Assembly (NCBI GenBank): GCA_947458415.1
Contig: CANGZG010000059.1
Coordinates: 1-12,949 of the forward strand
Reading direction: 5' to 3'
Origin: Comamonadaceae bacterium
Lineage (GTDB): Bacteria; Pseudomonadota; Gammaproteobacteria; Burkholderiales; Burkholderiaceae_C
DNA: 12,949 bases
Shown here one piece after another: positions 1 through 6,173 of this stretch. Position 1 is the stretch's first letter. Every line of letters begins with the position of its first letter. The notes beneath the pieces are model-generated. The model was given only the letters and a program-made list of their open reading frames with translations, searched no databases and was not told where the DNA came from. Position numbers and translations under genes: made by a program.

Positions 1-889
1 CGGTGGCGGTCAAACCCGCATAACCTTTGCCCGCAAACAGGTTTTTGCCGTCTTTCCAGATGGACTGGTGAACGTGCATGCCAGAGCCGTTGTCCCCGAC
101 GATGGGCTTGGGCATGAAGGTCGCTGTTTTGCCATAAGCGTTGGCCACGTTCCACACCACGTATTTGAGTTTTTGTGTCCAGTCAGCGCGCTCAACCAAG
201 GTGCTGAATTTGGTGCCGATTTCGTTTTGACCGGCACCAGCCACTTCGTGGTGGAACACTTCCACAGGAATGCCCATTTCTTCGAGCAACATGACCATTT
301 CAGCGCGCATGTCTTGGGTGCTGTCGACCGGCGGCACGGGGAAGTAACCGCCTTTGACCGTGGGACGGTGGCCGCGGTTGCCGCCTTCGAGTTTGGCGCC
401 GCTGTTCCAAGGCGCTTCGTACTCGTCAATTTTGAAGAACGCGCCGGACATTTCATTGCCCCACTGCACGTTGTCAAAAATAAAGAACTCTGGCTCGGGA
501 CCAAAGTAAGCGGTGTCGCCCATGCCGGAAGCTTTCAGGTAAGCCTCTGCGCGCTTGGCGATGGAACGGGGATCGCGGTCGTAGGCCTTGCCGTCACCGG
601 GTTCGAGCACGTCGCAAGACAACACCAGCGTCGGTTCTTGGAAAAACGGGTCAATGAAAGAAGTGTTGGGGTCGGGCATCAGCAACATGTCAGAGGCTTC
701 AATGCCTTTCCAACCGGCGATGGAGGAACCGTCAAACGCATGGCCTTCAGAAAACTTGTCTTCGCTGAACGCTGAAATGGGCACGGAGACGTGCTGTTCT
801 TTGCCACGGGTATCGGTAAAGCGGAAGTCAACAAATTTGATTTCGTTGTCTTTGACGTCCTTCATGACGTCGGCGACGGTCTTGGCCAT
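1..889 (-). CDS. glnA: Glutamine synthetase type I, 3'-truncated by window edge
   Basis: Cytoplasmic ATP-dependent ligase that makes glutamine from glutamate and ammonia, the main entry of ammonium into metabolism. The first 296 codons are present; type I enzymes are about 470 residues, so roughly the last 175 lie beyond the left edge, including the adenylylated tyrosine loop. The visible protein is diagnostic. It has the N-terminal beta-grasp with DGSS at residues 53-56, the metal-binding FGPEPEFF segment with E132 and E134, the GHRP..KGGYFPVPP stretch near 174-187, the HHEVA.AGQNEIG stretch near 213-225, and GDNGSGMHVHQS at 265-276 with H272 at the active site. The ATG at 889 has a strong ribosome site (AGGAG) starting eleven bases upstream. 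A sigma-54 element and an NtrC-like palindrome lie upstream, so nitrogen-limitation control is likely. By analogy ntrB/ntrC may follow outside the window; that is inference. Confidence 0.97.
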   Translation of the reverse strand, partial: MAKTVADVMKDVKDNEIKFVDFRFTDTRGKEQHVSVPISAFSEDKFSEGHAFDGSSIAGWKGIEASDMLLMPDPNTSFIDPFFQEPTLVLSCDVLEPGDGKAYDRDPRSIAKRAEAYLKASGMGDTAYFGPEPEFFIFDNVQWGNEMSGAFFKIDEYEAPWNSGAKLEGGNRGHRPTVKGGYFPVPPVDSTQDMRAEMVMLLEEMGIPVEVFHHEVAGAGQNEIGTKFSTLVERADWTQKLKYVVWNVANAYGKTATFMPKPIVGDNGSGMHVHQSIWKDGKNLFAGKGYAGLTAT

Positions 890-937
890 CAGTTTCTCCT
901 GAGAGGTTAGTGGGAAATAGAAAGTTCGTCATTGTCG

Positions 938-953
938 TGCATGATTTATGCCA
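938..953 (-). promoter_or_regulatory. Sigma-54 (RpoN) -24/-12 promoter of glnA
   Basis: Read on the minus strand the sequence is TGGCATAAATCATGCA. It carries the invariant GG and GC dinucleotides separated by exactly ten bases and matches TGGCA and TGCA at the two ends of the RpoN consensus; the -12 box has A instead of T before TGC. Transcription would start about twelve bases past the GC, near 926-928, giving a leader of roughly 38 nt before the glnA ATG. Position, orientation and the NtrC-like site upstream all agree. Experimental start-site data would settle it. Confidence 0.72.
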
Positions 954-969
954 CCCATCCTCGAACCGG

Positions 970-1004
970 AAAAAAGTTGACAAGGCGCCGTCAATCGGCG
1001 GCTT
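970..1004 (-). terminator. Imperfect rho-independent terminator, insulating glnA promoter
   Basis: On the minus strand a stem with arms AAGCCGCCG and CGGCGCCTT (996-1004 and 982-990) pairs at eight of nine positions around a five-base loop ATTGA. Six bases later comes a run of six T (975-970). The stem lies about 90 bp beyond the stop of the MoCF-domain gene and just upstream of the sigma-54 element, so it would stop read-through into glnA. The mismatch and the gap before the T run make it weaker than a textbook terminator. Confidence 0.4.
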
Positions 1005-1071
1005 GCGGGGAAATTGGTTGACCCATGCCGGCTGTTGGCACACATTGGGGCGTCCAAACACGCATCAATCA

Positions 1072-1088
1072 CGCACTTTATCGGTGCA
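1072..1088 (-). promoter_or_regulatory. NtrC-type enhancer palindrome upstream of glnA
   Basis: Minus-strand sequence TGCACCGATAAAGTGCG. GCAC and GTGC arms are separated by seven bases, the layout of the enterobacterial glnA NtrC sites (TGCACY-N5-RGTGCA), with one deviation at the last base. Its centre is about 150 bp upstream of the predicted sigma-54 start, a normal enhancer distance. A direct repeat of CACGCA (plus strand 1059-1064 and 1070-1075, eleven bases apart) adjoins it and could supply an extra half-site. The palindrome lies just past the stop codon of the MoCF-domain gene. Confidence 0.62.
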
Positions 1089-1094
1089 TTTGAA

Positions 1095-1922
1095 TTATCG
1101 CACCAATTCAGGGCCTAATTTTGCACCGAATGTGTGCAGTCCTGCCACCAGTTGTCCGAAGGCCTGTTCTACCAACGGCACCGGCCCCTTGACGCCCAAT
1201 TCAATGTGCCGGCCGTATTCGGGATGGTCCACACTGGGCAGACTGAACACCTTGATGCCCGCAAATTCGGCTTCGATGGCTTCCATCAACGGCGTGAGCG
1301 TGGCCTCCATCGATCCCATGACGATCACCGATTTCTCCATGCGCTCACCGGGTCGCGCCATGTCTGCATAACAAGTGGACAACACCCAGTCGATCATGGG
1401 CCAAGCCATCACCGGAAAGCCGGGCACAAAATGCACCGTCCCCGCAGGGCCGCGACAGGTGAAACCCGGGATCTTGTTGTAAGGGTTGGGAATGATGTCT
1501 GCACCCGCAGGAAAACGCCCCATGTTCAATCGGTGCAAATTGTCTTCGCGCATCGGTTCGTAAGGCAGGCCTTGTTCCAAGGCGACATCGCGGGTGCGCT
1601 CACGGATCAATTGCTCGGCTTCCGGATGCAACACCAGCGCCACGCCCAAGGCAGCGGCGGCTGACTGGCGCGTGTGATCGTCTGGCGTGGCGCCGATGCC
1701 ACCACAGCAAAACACCACACCGTGGCGGGCGAATGCCCTTTGCAGGGTTTGCGTCAAGCGCTGCGGGTCGTCACCCACGTAATCTGCAAACGCCAGACTC
1801 AAACCGCGAACGGTCAGCAATTCAATCACCTTTGGCAGGTGTTTGTCCTGGCGCTTGCCGGAGAGGATTTCGTCACCGACAATGACCAAGCCGAATTCAG
1901 GCGGTAGGGTTAAGTTACTCAT
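1095..1922 (-). CDS. CinA N-terminal / MoCF-domain protein (COG1058 type)
   Basis: 275-residue soluble protein consisting of a MoaB/MogA-like molybdopterin-binding fold as in the N-terminal half of CinA, without the C-terminal CinA deamidase domain. Visible marks are GDEILSGK (16-23) near the start, the GGIGATPDDHT loop (74-84), which is the substrate-binding signature of the family (usually GG.GPT.DD.T), and the NPYNKIPGF and PGFP segments (146-154, 167-170). The start at 1922 is chosen because family homology begins right there. In-frame ATG codons further upstream (for example 1964) would run into the divergent oxidoreductase gene, and the reading frame stays open antisense to that gene as far as 2513. 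No good Shine-Dalgarno is seen. Family members act in nucleotide or cofactor metabolism; the substrate here is unknown. It is divergent, by 27 bp, from a molybdenum enzyme, which makes a cofactor-related role tempting but unproven. Confidence 0.85.
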   Translation of the reverse strand: MSNLTLPPEFGLVIVGDEILSGKRQDKHLPKVIELLTVRGLSLAFADYVGDDPQRLTQTLQRAFARHGVVFCCGGIGATPDDHTRQSAAAALGVALVLHPEAEQLIRERTRDVALEQGLPYEPMREDNLHRLNMGRFPAGADIIPNPYNKIPGFTCRGPAGTVHFVPGFPVMAWPMIDWVLSTCYADMARPGERMEKSVIVMGSMEATLTPLMEAIEAEFAGIKVFSLPSVDHPEYGRHIELGVKGPVPLVEQAFGQLVAGLHTFGAKLGPELVR

Positions 1923-1949
1923 CAGGTTGATGCTAACAAGGATAGTTTC

Positions 1950-4226
1950 GTGAAAAGAAGACATCTCATCGGCGCGTTGGCGCTGGGCACGGGCGGATTG
2001 GCGATTGGTTGGAGCGTGTGGCCGGCGCGTCAAAGGCTCGTCACGACCTCGCCACTGCCTGACATCGCCACACAACCTGCGTTCAATGGTTGGGTGCGGA
2101 TCGGCGAAGACGATCGCGTCACCGTGGTCATGGCGCGCAGCGAAATGGGACAAGGTTCGCAAACCGGATTGGCCATGTTGCTGGCCGATGAGCTCGGCGC
2201 TCGCTGGGACCAAGTGCAAATCGAACAAGCACCCTTTGACAACATCTACAACAACCAAACCGTGGCCGTCGATGGCTTGCCATTTCATCCCGACAACCAA
2301 GGCCAACTCAAACGCGTGGCGCAATTCCTCACGGGCAAAACCATGCGTGAATTCGGGTTGATGATGACGGGTGGTTCGTCCAGCATCAAAGATTTGTGGC
2401 GACCCATGCGCGAAGCTGGCGCCAGTGCACGCGCCATGTTGGCAAGTGCGGCGGCATCGACATGGCAAGTGCCCGTGACAGACATCCGCATCAACGATGG
2501 CGTGGTCTCGCACGCGTCAGGCAAATCGGCCCGCTTCGGTGAGCTCGCCTCCCTCGCCGCCACACAACCCAGACCCGAAACCGTCACGCTCAAAACACCC
2601 GACCAATTCAACTTGATTGGCCGTGCGCTGCCTCGCTTGGAAACCGTCTCCAAAGTCAATGGCAGCGCCATCTTCGGATCGGATGTGCGTCTGCCCGGCT
2701 TGCTCTACGCGAGTGTCGGCATGAACCCGGAAGTGGGCGGTACGTTTGAAAGCTTGGATGACGCCAGCGTCAAACGCATGCCGGGCGTGACAAAAGTGCT
2801 GGCCGTGCCCGAGTTGTATGGCAGCACCACCGCCGTGGCAGTGGTGGCGAAATCCACCTACCAAGCCATGAAAGGTTTGCGCCAATTGCCTGTGATTTGG
2901 TGCCCAGGCAAAGCCACCGACATCTCTGACGCGACGGTGCAAGCCAGCTTCAAAGAAGCCTTGGACAGCCAAAGCGGCTTCACCTATTTTTCAACCGGCG
3001 ATGCTGACAGCGCCATCGCTGCTTCAACCAAGCAAATCCACGCCGAGTACAGCGCGCCTTACTTGGCGCACGCGGCCATGGAACCACTCAGTTGCACCGT
3101 CTGGTTCAAAGACGGTGGCGCACAAGTGTGGGCTTCGACACAAATCACCGACTTGGCGCGCCATGTGGTGGCCAAGGTGCTGGGCATTGCCGCCGACAAA
3201 GTGCAACTTCACTTGACCCTGTTGGGCGGCGGTTTTGGGCGTCGTTTGGAAATGGACGTCATCGCGCAAGCCGCATTCATTGCCAAAGCCTGCGAAGGTT
3301 CGCCCGTGCAAGCGCTGTGGGACCGCTCGCAAGATTTGCAGCATGACTTTTACAGACCGGCCGCGGTCAGCCGCTTTAAAGCGGGATTGGACGCCAAGGG
3401 TCAATTGAGCGCTTGGCACAACACGTCCACCAGCCAAGCGGTTTTGCCGCAGGTGCTCAACCGTTTGTTTGGCTTGCCCGCGGCAGGGCCAGACAAAACC
3501 ACCGCCGAAGGCGCGTTTGACCAAGCCTATGAATGGCCGCATGCCAAGATCAGTCACTGTGCGGTGGACCTGCCTGTGCCTGTGGGTTTTTGGCGTTCAG
3601 TGGGGCATTCGCACCAAGCGTTTTTCAAAGAAAGTTTTGTCGACGAGGTTGCGCATGCGGCTGGGCAAGACCCGTTGGCGTTTCGTTTGTCGCTGTTGAA
3701 AAACCACCCTCGCCACGCGCGTGTCTTGCAAACAGTGGCTGAAAAAAGCGGTTGGAAACCCGCGCCATTCAAAGCCGCTGATGGCAGCCAACGTGCGATG
3801 GGATTGGCATTGCATGAATCTTTCGGCAGCATCGTCGCGCAAGTTGTTGAAGTTTCGGTGGTCGCCAACCAAATCAAGGTGCATCGGGTGTGGTGTGTCA
3901 TCGATTGCGGCACAGCCGTCAACCCCGACTTGATCGCGCAACAAATGGAAGGCTCAGTCGCCTTTGGACTCACGGCCGCGCTTCATGGGCGCATCCAACT
4001 CAGCAAAGGCAGAGTGCAACAAAGCAATTTCCATGATTACCCCCTATTGCGCATGCCAGACATGCCCCGGGTCGACACCTTCATCATGCCCAGTGAAGCC
4101 ACTCCTGAGGGTGTCGGCGAGCCTGGCACTCCCCCAGTGGCACCAGCGCTGGCCAACGCATTGTTCACGCTCACCGGGCAGCGCTTGCGTTCGTTGCCCC
4201 TGTCGCTGACGGCTACTTCCGCTTGA
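1950..4226 (+). CDS. IorB-type molybdenum hydroxylase, large (molybdopterin) subunit
   Basis: 758-residue catalytic subunit of the xanthine dehydrogenase/aldehyde oxidase superfamily, closest in layout to isoquinoline 1-oxidoreductase beta subunit (usually 720-780 residues). Starts with GTG, preceded by AAGGA with seven-base spacing. The N-terminus has KRRHLIG then a hydrophobic stretch to about residue 24, a Tat-like signal, so the enzyme is probably periplasmic or membrane-attached. Cofactor motifs in order: RSEMGQGSQTG (63-73), the SKVNG.A.FG.DV.LPG hammerhead start (about 232-250), PYLAHAAMEP (about 370-379), GGGFGRR (426-432), and GVGEPGTPP (721-729) with E724 as the conserved catalytic glutamate. 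These hydroxylate aldehydes or N-heterocycles using water, passing electrons through a separate [2Fe-2S] subunit and often a cytochrome c. Neither partner is in this window. An alpha/beta hydrolase follows after 50 bp, probably co-transcribed. The substrate cannot be told from sequence. Confidence 0.92.
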   Translation: MKRRHLIGALALGTGGLAIGWSVWPARQRLVTTSPLPDIATQPAFNGWVRIGEDDRVTVVMARSEMGQGSQTGLAMLLADELGARWDQVQIEQAPFDNIYNNQTVAVDGLPFHPDNQGQLKRVAQFLTGKTMREFGLMMTGGSSSIKDLWRPMREAGASARAMLASAAASTWQVPVTDIRINDGVVSHASGKSARFGELASLAATQPRPETVTLKTPDQFNLIGRALPRLETVSKVNGSAIFGSDVRLPGLLYASVGMNPEVGGTFESLDDASVKRMPGVTKVLAVPELYGSTTAVAVVAKSTYQAMKGLRQLPVIWCPGKATDISDATVQASFKEALDSQSGFTYFSTGDADSAIAASTKQIHAEYSAPYLAHAAMEPLSCTVWFKDGGAQVWASTQITDLARHVVAKVLGIAADKVQLHLTLLGGGFGRRLEMDVIAQAAFIAKACEGSPVQALWDRSQDLQHDFYRPAAVSRFKAGLDAKGQLSAWHNTSTSQAVLPQVLNRLFGLPAAGPDKTTAEGAFDQAYEWPHAKISHCAVDLPVPVGFWRSVGHSHQAFFKESFVDEVAHAAGQDPLAFRLSLLKNHPRHARVLQTVAEKSGWKPAPFKAADGSQRAMGLALHESFGSIVAQVVEVSVVANQIKVHRVWCVIDCGTAVNPDLIAQQMEGSVAFGLTAALHGRIQLSKGRVQQSNFHDYPLLRMPDMPRVDTFIMPSEATPEGVGEPGTPPVAPALANALFTLTGQRLRSLPLSLTATSA

Positions 4227-4276
4227 CGGTGTCCGCATAATGGGCCCCACGATGAACCACGACCCAAGGCAAGCGC

Positions 4277-5422
4277 ATGAATAACTCAACCCTGACCGCG
4301 TTGCCATTGCCTGATGGTGTTCGGTCCCGCCAAATACAGACCAGCACCGGTCTTGACATGCATGTGTTGGAAGCCGGGTTCGAACCCCATGCACCCACCC
4401 ACAAACCTTTGGTGGTGTTATTGCATGGGTTTCCTGAACTCGCGTTCAGTTGGCGACACCAATTGACCGCGCTTTCACAGGCGGGTTTTCATGTGATTGC
4501 CCCAGACCAGCGAGGCTACGGTCGCACGCTGGGCGGCGACGATGCGTTTGATGGCAACTGGCGTGCAAGCAACATGCTGCAATTGGTGGATGATGTGTTG
4601 GCCTTGGTGAACGCCTTGGGTCACACGCATGTGCATGCACTCATTGGCCACGACTTTGGCTCGCCCGTCGCCGCATGGTGCGCATTGACCCGCCCCGATG
4701 TTTTTCGCAGTGTGGTGCTGATGAGCGCACCGTTCTCTGGTCCCCCTGACGCGGCCACTGCAGCACAAACCCATTCGTTGCTGACGCAAGAAGTGGCAGC
4801 GTTGGAACAGTTGCCCGCGCCGCGTCAGCATTACCAGTGGTACTACTCGAACCGCCAAGCCAACGAAGACATGTGGCATGCCCCACAAGGTCTGCACGAT
4901 TTCATGCGCGCTTACTACCATGTCAAGAGTGCCGATTGGGCACCCAACCAACCCTTTCGACTCAAAGCTTGGCAAGCCTCGGAATTGGCCCACTTGCCTC
5001 ATTACTACGTCATGCCGCTTGGAAAAACCATGGCCCAAGCCGTGGCCGAATTCATGCCCGATGCTGCGCACATCCATGCATGTCAATGGCTGCCAGACAG
5101 CGACTTGGCGGTGTACAGCGCTGAGTACGCCCGTCGGGGCTACCAAGGTGGCTTGCAGTGGTACCGGTGTGGCACTGACCGGGATGAGTTCATTGCCTTG
5201 TCCCAATTCAGCGGACAAACCATTCACGTGCCGTCAGCATTCATCGCAGGTGCAAGTGACTGGGGGGTGTATCAATTTCCGGGGGCGTTTGAAAAAATGC
5301 AAACACAGGCATGCAGCGACATGCGGTTTTGCGAATTGATTCCCGGCGCGGGACACTGGGTCCAACAAGAGCAGGCGCAACGGGTCAACCGGCGCCTGCT
5401 GGATTTTCTCGACCAACTCTGA
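4277..5422 (+). CDS. Alpha/beta hydrolase, epoxide hydrolase type
   Basis: 381-residue alpha/beta-hydrolase-fold enzyme. The oxyanion motif HGFP is at 50-53, followed by SWRHQ (58-62) and APDQRGYG (75-82), all typical of soluble epoxide hydrolases. The nucleophile elbow is GHDFGS (124-129) with Asp126, so this is an epoxide hydrolase or dehalogenase-type enzyme, not a serine esterase. D328 (GASDWG) and H360 (GAGHW) fit the acid and base of the triad. A tyrosine-rich cap segment (YQWYYSNR, about 180-187) could supply the epoxide-polarising tyrosines. No signal peptide, so cytoplasmic. The ATG at 4277 has a modest AAGG eight bases upstream. It lies 50 bp after the molybdenum hydroxylase gene on the same strand and ends 8 bp from the convergent carbonic-anhydrase-like gene, with no room for a separate terminator. 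Substrate unknown; haloalkane or haloacetate dehalogenase is the main alternative. Confidence 0.88.
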   Translation: MNNSTLTALPLPDGVRSRQIQTSTGLDMHVLEAGFEPHAPTHKPLVVLLHGFPELAFSWRHQLTALSQAGFHVIAPDQRGYGRTLGGDDAFDGNWRASNMLQLVDDVLALVNALGHTHVHALIGHDFGSPVAAWCALTRPDVFRSVVLMSAPFSGPPDAATAAQTHSLLTQEVAALEQLPAPRQHYQWYYSNRQANEDMWHAPQGLHDFMRAYYHVKSADWAPNQPFRLKAWQASELAHLPHYYVMPLGKTMAQAVAEFMPDAAHIHACQWLPDSDLAVYSAEYARRGYQGGLQWYRCGTDRDEFIALSQFSGQTIHVPSAFIAGASDWGVYQFPGAFEKMQTQACSDMRFCELIPGAGHWVQQEQAQRVNRRLLDFLDQL

Positions 5423-5430
5423 AAAGCGAA

Positions 5431-6042
5431 TCAACCGATCAGGTCGACTTTGCCGTTGGTGTCCATCACGCCAGTGATGATGCTGAGTTTGGGGTGGCGC
5501 TTTTTCACGTTTTCACGGAAGATCGCCAAGGCCTCGCCATGCGCGTCGGTTTCTGATTCACGCTTGGACACGGCGGCTTCACCGAAGGCCAATTTGGCAG
5601 CACCGCAATCACGGTGGGTCAATCCCACCACACGCTTGATCTTGTGCAAAGACACGGTGATGTCGAGGTTGTCCCAATAGGTTTTGTGCCAAGCTTCAAA
5701 CTTGGGGTGTACAGCACCGATCGGTCCACCGGCCATCACGAAATGGCTGTAGTTGTCTTCCAACTTGTCGCGGCTCACACCTTGCAACAAGCCCATGTAT
5801 TGCCAGCTGAGGGTGGTGAAACGCGGGTCAATGCAATTGACCAACATCGATTCGTAGTTACCACTGGCGGCCCAACTGGCCGTGGGCGCGGCCAATGCCA
5901 ACCCCGTGGCCATGGCACCGGCAGCACCCCAATTCAAAAAATCACGGCGGCCGATGGCATTGCCACGCTTGGCCACTGGCGGTGTACAGCACGCGCACGG
6001 TGCCATCTTGCTGGAGATGGATTTGAAAACAGGGTCTGACAT
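5431..6042 (-). CDS. Tat-exported beta-carbonic-anhydrase-like protein
   Basis: 203 residues from the ATG at 6042. An in-frame GTG at 6051 would add MKP, but the AAAGGTGA ribosome site is spaced for the ATG and would overlap the GTG. A twin-arginine signal GRRDFLNWG (31-39) leads into a hydrophobic stretch and a likely cleavage site after SWA (about 58). The mature part carries CIDPR (C70, D72, R74) and HRDCG (H143, C146), the CxDxR and HxxC zinc-ligand and catalytic signature of beta-carbonic anhydrases, which interconvert CO2 and bicarbonate. The mature domain is only about 145 residues, short for the family (about 200), so it could be a divergent zinc protein without full activity. The n-region before the twin arginines is long and holds CACC (16-19), unusual for a Tat leader. 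It lies 131 bp downstream of the Kef antiporter on the same strand and has its own candidate promoter. Confidence 0.8.
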   Translation of the reverse strand: MSDPVFKSISSKMAPCACCTPPVAKRGNAIGRRDFLNWGAAGAMATGLALAAPTASWAASGNYESMLVNCIDPRFTTLSWQYMGLLQGVSRDKLEDNYSHFVMAGGPIGAVHPKFEAWHKTYWDNLDITVSLHKIKRVVGLTHRDCGAAKLAFGEAAVSKRESETDAHGEALAIFRENVKKRHPKLSIITGVMDTNGKVDLIG

Positions 6043-6080
6043 GGGCTTCACCTTTTGAAATTATGAAAAAAACTGGCCTG

Positions 6081-6109
6081 ATATTAACCGCCCACCAAAG
6101 GACAGCCAA
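6081..6109 (-). promoter_or_regulatory. Candidate sigma-70 promoter for the carbonic-anhydrase-like gene
   Basis: On the minus strand TTGGCT (6109-6104) and TAATAT (6086-6081) are separated by 17 bases. Each hexamer matches four of six consensus positions. The start would fall near 6074, about 30 nt before the ATG at 6042, with the AAAGG ribosome site inside the leader. Only consensus similarity supports it; the gene could also be read from the antiporter promoter. Confidence 0.35.
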
Positions 6110-6173
6110 AAAAAGATCAGCATAGGTAAAGATCGGCACGAATGCCAGAAAGTGAAACGAAATATCCTGCTTC

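Noticed and set aside
68..775. Open frame of 235 residues on the plus strand opposite glnA
   Set aside because: It is antisense to unmistakable glutamine synthetase, has low-complexity His/Ala/Val composition and no family resemblance.
1026..1040. Possible second NtrC site (TGCC-N7-GGCA)
   Set aside because: It has the right spacing but the arms differ from GCAC/GTGC and are only four bases, so chance is as good an explanation.
1923..2513. Upstream extension of the MoCF-domain frame to give a 472-residue protein
   Set aside because: The extra part is antisense to the conserved N-terminus of the molybdenum hydroxylase, and family homology begins at the 1922 start.
6043..6051. GTG start at 6051 for the carbonic-anhydrase-like gene
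   Set aside because: The purine-rich ribosome site overlaps this GTG and is correctly spaced for the ATG at 6042.
6104..6135. GATC-bounded element with a T7 run on the minus strand as terminator of the antiporter gene
   Set aside because: The only pairing is four bases (GATC with GATC) over a long loop, too weak to call a terminator.
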